Shown: positions 53,275 to 61,880 of the stretch, one piece after another
How positions within the stretch are numbered: the stretch's first letter is position 1
Layout: the number at the start of each line of letters is the position of its first letter
Assembly (NCBI RefSeq): GCF_021917145.1
Contig: NC_061073.1
Span: 2,445,673-2,509,672, forward strand
Direction of reading: 5' to 3'
Source of the DNA: Hypomesus transpacificus
Lineage: Eukaryota > Chordata > Actinopteri > Osmeriformes > Osmeridae
DNA: 64,000 nt
Notes under the pieces: model-generated
The model's input: the letters and a program-made list of their open reading frames with translations, nothing else
What the model was told of the DNA's origin: nothing
Databases searched by the model: none
Made by a program: the position numbers and the translations under genes

Positions 53275-54046
53275 ATCGCTTCTCGGCCTTTTGGCTAAGA
53301 CCTTGTGAGTGTCTGTCCTTGATTGGACAGACATTGGCCCTCCCCCGTCGATACCGGATCGCCGGTACTGGGATCCGGTGACGGGGGCGGGTCGGAGCGG
53401 TCGCCTGCCTGGGGGCTTCGGCCCCGACGCCAGGCGGGGACTTGTCCCCACCCTTTTGGGCGTCTTGGCGCCCAGCGTTGCTGGTAACCCAGAGGTGGGC
53501 CAGGCCACCAAGGGGATCGACAGTTGGACGGACTGATGGCCGGAAGACTGAGGAACAGGAAATCCTCGCCGAAGGGCAGCCTGGGAGCAGTGGAAAAGGG
53601 ATGGAGCCTTCCCAGGGGCCGTCGCGACCGAGGGCCAGTCGCTCGACTACAACTGGCGAGGACGACCGGGAGGAGAGGGAGAAGGAGCCATCGGGGCGAA
53701 AGCCTGGATTGGCCCCGTCAAATTTGGACTTCCACTTGTAACCCCCTAGGGGGTAATTGAAATGTGCGCCCCCTTGTGGGGCTTTTGTCCTGTACCCTTG
53801 TGGGGAATTGTATATGTGATGTATAGATGATATTGTTGATTGTCTTTTATGATTAATGATTATTTTTTCTTTTTTTTTTTGAAGAAAAAAAAAAAAAATC
53901 TGTTCTTATCAGTTTAATATCTGATACGTCCCCTACCCGGGGACCATATATTAAATTGATTTTTGGAGCAGGGAGATGGAATAGGGGCTTGCTCCGTCCA
54001 CTCCACGCATCGACCTGGTATTGCAGTACCTCCAGGAACGGTGCAC
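53275..54046 (+). pseudogene. U2 snRNA gene split by a retroelement
   Basis: 53275-53300 equals U2 nucleotides 1-26 (ATCGCTTCTCGGCC...CTAAGA). 53898-54046 equals about nucleotides 38-187, starting ATCTGTTCTTATCAG and keeping the Sm site, ATCTGATACGTCC, the branch-site-flanking and stem-loop sequences, and the end GGAACGGTGCAC. I count about three differences from vertebrate U2 in the 3' part. About 11 nt (27-37) are missing or altered at the junction, and a 597-bp insert separates the halves. GTCTAAAGTAAA near 54071 resembles an snRNA 3' box, which suggests a former true gene rather than a retropseudogene. It cannot make functional U2 RNA. Confidence 0.9.
53301..53897 (+). mobile_element. Keno-like U2-specific non-LTR retroelement, short form
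   Basis: A 597-bp insert inside U2. It begins with a hairpin (TGTCTGTCC...GGACAGACA), continues as GC-rich sequence (to about 53740), then a G/T-rich 3' UTR-like part with repeated CCCTTGTGGGG words, and ends in an A-rich tail (GAAGAAAA...) joined to U2. Non-LTR elements of the Tx1/L1 group called Keno are known to target U2 snRNA genes in fish. No reverse transcriptase or endonuclease is present, so this is a truncated or non-autonomous copy. Family assignment rests on the target site, not on protein similarity. Confidence 0.7.
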
Positions 54047-54340
54047 TTCCCCTCCTGGGGAAAATGTAACGTCTAAAGTAAATCATCACGTAGAGCAATG
54101 GGTAAACAAATGTCAGTGTGTAAATCACGCTTAGTACCACGTACATCACACAAGGTGCGATGCCAAACTATCTCTGATTTGCTCACACTACAAACCTAGA
54201 GCCATAGAGAGAAATTGCTCATATATTTGGAGCTTATAATATATATTAAAGAAACTTGGGTTCACAAGTGCCTTGACCAATATTCAATTGCCTTTTGTGG
54301 TATTTATAATTGTTCGTTTTTTTACCCACTCTCCCCCCAG

Positions 54341-54460
54341 CAAACTGTGTGGTTTCGACCTTCTGAGAGCGATTGGCCATTCCTTTGTCTGTGACGTCAA
54401 CGGCTTCAGCTTTGTAAATAACTCCGTGAAGTACTATGACGACTGTGCCAAGGTTTTGGG
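54341..54460 (+). pseudogene. Isolated exon of PPIP5K (VIP1 inositol pyrophosphate kinase)
   Basis: 120 bp with an acceptor (CTCCCCCCAG) and donor (GTAGGA) encode [20 protein letters not shown] followed by [18 protein letters not shown]. This matches the end of the ATP-grasp kinase domain of PPIP5K1/2 as I remember it ([29 protein letters not shown]). No neighbouring PPIP5K exon was found within the next or previous few kb. Flanking copies of TATATATTAAAGAAACTTGG at about 54236 and 54572 bracket it. Likely a duplicated or transposon-captured exon, though a gene with very long introns cannot be excluded. Confidence 0.7.
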
Positions 54461-54664
54461 GTAGGAGAAGCCATGAGCTAATGCACTGTACTTTATATTT
54501 GTTTTGTAGATTACCATTATTACAAGATTTACCTATGCTCAATTGACTCATATATATTGGGTTTCTAATATATATTAAAGAAACTTGGGTTAATCAAAGA
54601 TCATCATTTATTAGCTAAGTAACAAGCAAACTCGGTCAACATGTACATCCAGAGATGTGGTTGT

Positions 54665-54775
54665 GCAATGATTGGAGGTACTTCTTCCGAACACCAGAGG
54701 GCATCAGCGACTATCTTTTTTTAACCTATGATCTGTAGGCCTACAATCTTGACGACACAGCAGCATCTTATTTTA
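54665..54775. repeat. Dispersed repeat shared with 24420-24540
   Basis: Contains GTGCAATGATTGGAGGT, TTCCGAACACCAGAGGGCAT and ACAATCTTGACGACACAGCA in the same order as the left copy. Confidence 0.6.
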
Positions 54776-54900
54776 TTATTCCCCAAAGAACAAAACAACC
54801 TAAAACAAGCCGTTATACTTACATGTAAATTTGAATTACTGGAGATTCTTTAGAATCGACTAATAGTCGATTATTAATCTTGTGTTTTTGTCGTAAACAT

Positions 54901-54983
54901 GTCAGGATGGCCGAGCGGTCTAAGGCGCTGCGTTCAGGTCGCAGTCTCCCCTGGAGGCGTGGGTTCGAATCCCACTTCTGACA
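54901..54983 (+). tRNA. tRNA-Leu (CAG), copy 1
   Basis: 83 nt with long variable arm. Acceptor stem GTCAGGA/TTCTGAC, A box TGGCCGAGCGGTC, anticodon loop TTCAGGT with CAG, B box GGTTCGAATCC, downstream T4 stop (CTTTTG). Intact cloverleaf. Confidence 0.96.
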
Positions 54984-55083
54984 AGATCTTTTGTTCAGAT
55001 TATGGAATTAATTTAAGGCTACATAAAGACCAGTGCCTCCTTAGTAATGTGTCTGTAGTAAGATATAAAATAGCACACAATGT

Positions 55084-55130
55084 GAATTCAATGGTATATT
55101 TCCCTCCACCCAGGAGGCCAGAGCTTCAAT
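55084..55130 (+). pseudogene. tRNA-Gly relic
   Basis: TTCAATGGTATATTTCCCTC followed by CACCCAGGAGGCCAGAGCTTC resembles the middle of tRNA-Gly (TTCAGTGGTAGAATTCTC... GGGAGGCCCGGGTTC). Same place in the repeat unit as 55683. Confidence 0.5.
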
Positions 55131-55354
55131 ACATTTCCTCCTACTTATGTAGCTAGTTGTGTGTGTTCCGGCTATCTAGTTAAAGGTGACACCTAACATA
55201 GTTTGGCAGTTGATTTCAGTATACAGCTGAAACTGCTGGTGCCCACATACACAATTTGCAATTTCTCTAGAAATTGTACCCTCTCTTATTTTAATTATTA
55301 CTACAGTTATAATCGTGTATTTTGAGTGATAGTCTCAAAATATGTGTTACAGAG

Positions 55355-55395
55355 TCTCATACATTGGCCGGGAATGGAACCAAGATATCATACAT
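55355..55395 (-). pseudogene. tRNA-Gly relic (3' part)
   Basis: CATTGGCCGGGAATGGAACC matches the 3' end of the intact tRNA-Gly at 56026-56096, but the rest is decayed. It is the counterpart of that gene in the first array unit. Confidence 0.55.
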
Positions 55396-55493
55396 TGCAA
55401 TAATTGATAAACTAATGCTAGTACCCATTAGGTATGTCCAATGTTGTGGTATGTTTTGTATTAGGAGATCCCTTTAAAACTAGTATTTAACAA

Positions 55494-55576
55494 GTCAGGA
55501 TGGCCGAGCGGTCTAAGGCGCTGCGTTCAGGTCGCAGTCTCCCCTGGAGGCGTGGGTTCAAATCCCACTTCTGACA
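55494..55576 (+). tRNA. tRNA-Leu (CAG), copy 2
   Basis: Identical to copy 1 except TTCAAATCC in the B box. CAG anticodon, intact stems, T5 stop follows. Confidence 0.96.
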
Positions 55577-55682
55577 ATATTTTTATGTTCAAATTATTGA
55601 ATTAATTGAAGGCTACTTTAAGGTCGGTGTCTCCATAGTAATGTCTTTAGTTGTAAGATATAAAACAAAACACAATGTGAAT

Positions 55683-55727
55683 TCAGTGGTAGAATTCCCA
55701 CCACCGAGGAGGCCAGGGCTCCAATAC
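55683..55727 (+). pseudogene. tRNA-Gly relic
   Basis: TCAGTGGTAGAATTCCCACC and GAGGAGGCCAGGGCTCCAAT follow the tRNA-Gly core with several mismatches; no full cloverleaf. Confidence 0.55.
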
Positions 55728-56025
55728 AAATCAATGCTACTTCTTTTGAGCCCTTTAGGAGCCCAATTTTAAGAAACCTAATAGACATAATCTTACAAAC
55801 TCCATAAGTACCTTTCATTTTCTTTATGTAGCTAGTTGTGTGTGTTCCGGCTATCTAGTAAAAGTTGGCAATTTATAGTTTGGCAGTTGATGTCAGTATA
55901 CAGCTGGAGACTGCTGGGATGTTTCCCTAGAAATGGTACCCTCTCTTATTTCAATTGTTACGACAGCTATCGAGTGGGGTTTTGTATATTTTGAGTGTTA
56001 CGAAACTATTTTAAAAAGTTTATCA

Positions 56026-56096
56026 TGCATTGGCCGGGAATCGAACCCGGGCCTCCCGCGTGGCAAGCGAGAATTCTACCACTGAACCACCAATGC
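56026..56096 (-). tRNA. tRNA-Gly (GCC)
   Basis: 71 nt. The minus strand starts GCATTGGTGGTTCAGTGGTA, has GCC in the anticodon loop (TTGCCAC), B box GGTTCGATTCC, ends CCAATGCA and is followed by T5. Typical eukaryotic tRNA-Gly-GCC, apparently functional. Confidence 0.96.
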
Positions 56097-56355
56097 TTAG
56101 ACTGGCTATGAAATTCACCCTGGAGACTTGAGCCGGGGCACAGCTTCGGCAGCCGACGACTGTTAACATAAAACTTTCTTAAACGTTACGTTACCCATTC
56201 TTTCTCAATGGTAGTCCTAAACCCCTACGGATGTAATATTTTGACGGCCTCTCGTAGGTTTTTGGGCGCTGTTCCGATTTTACAATAGATTCCCTTAGAA
56301 AAAGAGAGGCAACTGTCTGTGAGTGAGTTTACCTGTATGGCTGCATCCGGGAGCC

Positions 56356-57207
56356 TCCCGTGTCACTCTGAACTACCTCACTCTGAATGTTCTCAAAACT
56401 AAAGAGTTGGTCTTAGACCCAAGATCAGTAGGGGATCATAGCCCTGTCATTATACATGACTCACCCATTGAGCAGGTCAGCTTTTATAAATATCTAGGGG
56501 TTCACTTAGATGACACTTTTAGTTGGCATGTGCATGTTGACATCTTGTGTTCCCGTCTACAGCAGAGACTGTATTTCCTACGCAGACTGAGGGTATATGG
56601 GGTGAACAAAAGAATTATGGTTTTATTTTACCAGGCAGTGCTGGAGAGTTTAATCAGATATGGGATGTCATCCTGGTATGGCAACCTCACTGCAAAACTG
56701 AAAACTAAACTCGCTCGTCTGGTGCACACGGCCATGAAGGTCATTGGAAAAAGCAGCTACCAGACCTTGCAGTCTATTTACGAACAATCTGTTCTTAGTC
56801 AAGCCCAGAGAATAGCAAGGGACCCTTCTCACATTCTCCATCCAGAGTATGACCTCCTACCCTCAGGGAGGCGATATAGAGTCCCTTGCTGCAAACTCAA
56901 CCGTTTTAAGAACTCATTTGTTCCAACTTCCATAAAACTTCTCAATGCTGCTTGAGGCTGTAATCCATGTAATAATTTTTATAGTGCTTTTATTACGGTG
57001 GTCTTTTAGCATGTATTTTTATGAGGTGTATGTATGTGTTATGTTATGGGATATGTGCAATAATGTTATGTAACTGTTGATAATGTTTGGCTGAGGATGT
57101 ATTGTTTGTTGTCTGTGACTGTCAAGGCATTTATGATGAAGCACCACAGAGACCAAGACAAATTTCCCTGAGCGGGACAATAAAGTTCATCGTATCGTAT
57201 CGTATCA
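56356..57207 (+). mobile_element. L2-type LINE, 3' fragment
   Basis: The frame 56356-56955 encodes the C-terminal part of a reverse-transcriptase ORF: NVLKTKELVLDPR, YKYLGVHLDDTFSWHVHV, LQQRLYFLRRLRVYGVNK, YQAVLESLIRYGMSSWYGNL, LLPSGRRYRVP and NRFKNSFVP. This set is typical of fish L2 elements. The 3' tail AATAAAGTTCATCGTATCGT(ATC)n ends the copy. Strongly 5'-truncated; inserted among the tRNA genes. Confidence 0.85.
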
Positions 57208-57967
57208 TGCCTTCTCGTCTCATGCCAGCCCGCCTGGTGCCGTCCCTGAGCTTCTACTTTTCAAAGTAAAAGCTAGCGTCTGGTCCGCTATGTCTCCTTC
57301 CTACTGTGTTTTGGGTGTTTTGTTATATATAGAATATTTAAAAAAAAGTAGTCTTGGAAAGAGTGTAACATGTTTATTTTTTTATTCTTTTGTGTGCAGA
57401 TCCTCGTTATTCCTCCTCAGGAATCAATGCATACAGCATCCAGATGGGAATTTGAAGTGATGTCTCTGACAGCTTTATCGTTGTGTTGTCTGTAAAAGTG
57501 CTTCTTGATATTTTATATTTTGAACTGCACATTTTGAGGACAAAATACATTTGTCAACTTTGCACGGCGCACTCTGCAGGGAGGGTTTTCCAGGTTAGGA
57601 CTGAATAGCAAAAAGGATTCTGGCGGTGGGTGTTAGGGGCTTTTTGCTGGGTCTCTTTGTCCTTGCATTTCACTATCATGTACCTGAGAAACAGAGACAC
57701 ACACACGTTTAATATGCATATGTGAAAAACACAGAAAACATTCACGAACTCATATCAATGTTAAATAACCTCCTAAAGTGACTTTTTCGTGTCATGAGAC
57801 CTTTTTCAATTGATTGCAACAAACGTGCTCACGAATGTACCCATGACTTCATCTGGAAAATTCGCGATTTCATATTTTTGACCCTCTGAACTTACCGTTG
57901 GACAGCCTGGGCATGCGACGGGAGGGCAAGAGACGGGAGGGCAAGAGACGGGAGGCTCCAAGCTGCA
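57208..57967. other. Gap without recognised gene
   Basis: AT-rich, with a short GGGAGGGCAAGAGAC direct repeat at about 57919-57955. No exon, RNA or clear element is identified. Confidence 0.4.
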
Positions 57968-60166
57968 GCATGGGCGTAGGTTTAGGGGGGGACGCTAGGT
58001 CTATAGTCCCCACCAATATTTTAAGATGAGAAAATAGTCCCCACCAATATTTTAGTGAAATCTTTTGTGCTGCAATTTGGATCGAAAAAGATATTTTGCA
58101 CAATATATTTGCAAAACTCATACGTATTATTGTTCGTTGCCCAGAAAAGTTAAAAATACATTTTCAAGTTAACCAAAGCGCCCTCGAGCCTGCAAGACAA
58201 GATGGTGTCATTTATTTGGCTGAAGTGGCAGAGTCAGAAACACTTCGTGAATCTTGACTTGCAGAAAGAGAGCTGTCACTAGTCTGACACTGTAAACTAC
58301 TAAATACGCCAGTAAATAATAAAGCGTCATATTAGTATTTCGTTTGGTCTCAGCATTGATATTTTTGACCCTTTTGTCATTTGTAGATAGGAAAAATGTC
58401 ACCCCAAAAGAAGAGATGTATGTATCAGAAGTTGTTTCACCACCCAGAGAGTAAGTAGCTATCAAGAAGGTCGTTGTTAGTTTGCTAGTAGGAAAACTAC
58501 CCCACACAGTGCAAACCTGCTAGCCTTACATTGCCATCTATTCTACGATGGAAACATGTTTTTAAAGTTGTAGTTGTAGTAGAGCATGTAACTTTTGCTT
58601 GTATTAAATCTATCCCTAGCGTCTGCAATCTTTTGACCAGTGTGTTAGCAGCAGCTGGTCTTGTTGAAGCCAGAAAGATAAAGCTAACCTACCCACATAA
58701 TGGGACCGTGCTCGTTTAGCCTAGTACCAAGCAGGCTAGCAACTAAAAAGTGATATTAACTGGTACCCACATAATGGGCCCGTGCTAGTTTAGCCTAGTA
58801 CCAGCAGGCTAGCAACTCAAAAGTGATATTAACTGGTAAAGGACATTGAGAGCAACCAAACCCAGGAAAAGTATGGAGTTAGATTAGTTTCATAATTCAA
58901 ACAAACAAATGTAACACGATTCAAACAAACGTAACACGATTCAAACAAACAAACGTAACACGATTCAAACAAACCTAACACGGTTCAAACAAACCTAACA
59001 CGATTGACAAATGTTTTTCATGATTCACAAATGTAACGCGAATGACAAATAAATGACCCCCATTACATTTGTTTGCAACCTGACAAACACAAGTTACAAA
59101 TCGGAGAACACGAGTTACAAATTGTAAAACACGAGTTACAAATCCCTGCCTTCGTTGGTGTGGATTCTTGGAACTTTCCTGACGCACTTAGATTCACAAA
59201 TGCATTTTTAAGTATATTCTCTGCAGCCTATCAGGCTCTTCCAATTTCAGCCAATCACATTAACGTGTCTATGTGGACTTCAACAACCTGCCATAATAAT
59301 GCACATTGTCTCCTTCAGATCACGAGCAATGTCGTCTAGTAGCATGTAGGTGAAATATTGCTTATTAATCTTATTAATCCGATGATCATACGTGATTGAA
59401 TATTCTTGAGAATGGCAGGATCCATGTTTAGTCATTTTCAGTATTTCCGAGGCCAGGGGTGTCCAATCCTAGTCCTCGAGGTCCACCTGCATGTTTTACA
59501 TGTTTCCCTGCTCCAGCACACCTGAATCAAATGAATGGTCATTACCCGGCTTCCACAGAGCTTGATAACGACCCATTCATTTGAAACAGGTGTGCTGGAG
59601 CAGGGAAACATCTAAAACATGCAGGACAGTGGCCCTCGAGGACCAGGATTGTAGGCCATCACAGAGCCCGTCTACCCATATTAGACGTTCTCTGGTTAAC
59701 GTTTAGCAGGCTAACTGTGATTGGCAAACATTTTAGACATCTGATAGGCTGCAGAGGATATTTTTTTAGAAAAAATGCATTTTTGAATCTAAGCTCGTCA
59801 GAAAAGTTACAAAAATCCACACCAAAGAATGCAGGGATTTGTAACTCGTGTTCTCCGATTTGTAACTTGTGTTTGTCAGGTTGCAAACAAATGTAATAGG
59901 GTCATTTATTTGTGAATCGCGTTACATTTGTGAATCACAAAATACTTTTGTGAATCGCGTTACATTTATTTGTGAATCATGAAATACATTTGTGAATCGT
60001 GTTACGTTTGTTTGTTTGAATCGTGTTATGTTTGTTTGAATCGTGTTACGTTTGTTTGGACCGTGTTAAGTTTGTTTGAATCGTGTTACGTTTGTTTGTT
60101 TGAATTATGAAACTAATCTAACTCCATAGAAAAGTCCCTACCAAAGCTGAGACCAAACCTACGCCC
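57968..60166. mobile_element. Composite TIR element bounded by TGGGCGTAGGTTT, with large internal inverted repeat and nested MITE
   Basis: The outer ends TGGGCGTAGGTTT (57971) and AAACCTACGCCC (60152-60164) are inverted. GCTGCAGC occurs just outside both ends and may be the 8-bp duplication, but it is a palindrome. Inside, arms 58876-59260 and 59700-60127 are inverted copies rich in AAACAAACGTAACACGATTC units. A tandem duplication of about 74 bp lies at 58690-58840. No transposase frame is present. Confidence 0.55.
59455..59655. mobile_element. hAT-type MITE nested in the composite element
   Basis: Ends AGGGGTGTCCAATCCTAGTC and GAGGACCAGGATTGT are inverted, and internal CCTGCTCCAGCACACCTG and CAGGTGTGCTGGAGCAGG also pair. 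This is a very common teleost MITE pattern; about 200 bp. Confidence 0.8.
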
Positions 60167-60189
60167 TTGGGCTGCAGCCATACCCAACT

Positions 60190-60258
60190 CAATAAATCCA
60201 ACACCAAACCCAGGCCTCCTGCATAGCAGAATTCTACCACTGAACCACAAATCCTTAG
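60190..60258 (-). pseudogene. tRNA-Gly pseudogene
   Basis: ACCCAGGCCTCCTGCATAGC followed by AGAATTCTACCACTGAACCAC is a mutated reverse copy of tRNA-Gly-GCC; the anticodon arm is shortened. Confidence 0.75.
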
Positions 60259-60302
60259 ATGCCTAAATACTCTGAGGCATTGACAGGGTATATTGTCACC
60301 AC

Positions 60303-61034
60303 TTAGGCCACGTTTACACATAGCAGGGTATTTACAGAAACGAATATTTCTGCCCCTCCGTTTTCAAAAATAACGTCGTACACACATACGTTTTCAAAAA
60401 TGTTTCTGTTTACATGAACCCGCATATACGCCCCCGAGCGCCATCATAAATATGCCAAACCTGTAGGCGGCAGTGTAATGTGAAGGATAAAGCCATGCAA
60501 ACCAATCAGAATTTTCAGTATCAACAACTACGAATAACACGACCGACTTCCTTTACCTTTCAGGTGCGAAGTTCATTTGTTTGAATGATTCACAAATGCG
60601 ATGCACAAATGTATTTCGTGATTCAGAAATGTAACGCAATTCACAAATAAATGACCCCATTATGTTTGTTGTGTTCGACTTCATGCACAAGCAGCAGTGC
60701 CGACAGCCGGCTGCGTTGAAGCCGAGAGAGCCATTGGCTGCTTCAAGTCAGCCGTGCTGCAGGCGGCTGCATGAAGTCGAACGCACCTATTACTATAAAC
60801 AGGACGCTCACATGACGTGATGCTTTTTAGTCCCATACTGTGGGGTTTGAAAACCTATAACTCCGTTTAAGCTAGTGCACACGCAAACACAAAAACGGAG
60901 TTTTCAGAAATCTCCACTTTGGCCGGAGTTTTTAGAAATGCTCGTTTTCAAAAAAACCTCCGACACGAAAACCTCCGTTTTCGTGTAAATCGCATGAAAA
61001 TATATGCGTGTTTCTTCCGTTTAATCGGGGCCTT
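60303..61034. mobile_element. DNA element with TTAGGCCACGTTTACAC ends, containing nested MITEs
   Basis: The left end CTTAGGCCACGTTTACAC and right end GTTTAATCGGGGCCTTAG are inverted. CCGTTTTC/GAAAACGG words recur near both ends, as in known fish MITEs. A fragment of the AAACAAACGTAACACG-type repeat (60575-60660) and a small palindromic MITE lie inside. Confidence 0.65.
60673..60782. mobile_element. Small palindromic MITE
   Basis: GTTCGACTTCATGCA and TGCATGAAGTCGAAC form perfect inverted ends; the inner part (GCAGC-rich) also pairs. Nested in the element at 60303-61034. Confidence 0.75.
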
Positions 61035-61133
61035 AGTCAACAAGCTTATCTTTTAGACAAGATACAAGTGTGAAATCATCAATTGAGCCATATATATGGA
61101 ATTAATACAACATTTTGACAAAGTCATGTACCA

Positions 61134-61216
61134 GTCAGGATGGCCGAGCGGTCTAAGGCGCTGCGTTCAGGTCGCAGTCTCCCCTGGAGGCGTGGGTTCA
61201 AATCCCACTTCTGACA
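61134..61216 (+). tRNA. tRNA-Leu (CAG), copy 3
   Basis: Same 83-nt sequence as copy 2 with CAG anticodon and intact arms; T5 follows. Confidence 0.96.
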
Positions 61217-61371
61217 GTAATTTTTACTTCCTTCTTTCCCTCACCCCTCCCCCTCACCCTTGCTCCTCCTTTCCAACAACTACTGCTCCTCCGTACTGCT
61301 CCTCCAGCTATCTTTCTTCTTCTCACTGTTTGAGTCCACCAGGGTACTACTAACAAGGATCTAAGCATTGA

Positions 61372-61495
61372 AGGATAATTGGTAGAATTCTCACCTACCT
61401 TGCGGGACCTATTACGGATAGATGTAACGGAGAAAACAAGATTTTACATGTCTGTTCTTGGTCATGCTGGAGACCAGGGTTCAATTCCTCGAAAG
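61372..61495 (+). pseudogene. tRNA-Gly relic, apparently interrupted
   Basis: AATTGGTAGAATTCTCACCT and TTGCGGGACC match the 5' two thirds of tRNA-Gly; GGAGACCAGGGTTCAATTCC about 60 bp later matches the 3' third. Unrelated bases lie between, so it is a broken gene or a fusion of two relics. Confidence 0.45.
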
Positions 61496-61659
61496 CTGAA
61501 TCATTTTTAAGCCCTGGTATGTTTTGTACTATGTTTTTCTGTGTTCTGTATTGATACCAATAAATCCAAGACTCATGCTGAAATCTGAACTTTTTTTTAT
61601 AGTGTATTAAGTTTCAAGATCAAAAGCAAAAAACTATTTACACAAAAGCAAAACACTAA

Positions 61660-61880
61660 TGACACACCCTTTCGCTATTTCCATTATGTCACATCACTAT
61701 TTACACCACTATTAGTTACACAAGATTATGTGCACATTTGTAATTACACACCAATATTTACATTCTACTATGACACACCCTTTCACTGTTTCTATTATTT
61801 CACATCACCATTTACACTACTATTATTTACACAAGATTTTGTGCTCATTACTAATTACACACCATTATTTACACTCTCCT
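61660..61880. repeat. Two tandem copies of a 111-bp AT-rich unit
   Basis: Copies at about 61660-61770 and 61771-61880, each starting ACACACCCTTTC and containing several TATTTACAC words. They abut the stop of the right-edge minus-strand gene. Confidence 0.75.

Noticed and set aside
53309-53760. Arg/Gly-rich ORFs in the U2 insert
   Set aside because: GC-rich retroelement sequence; two overlapping frames are open and neither has a known domain.
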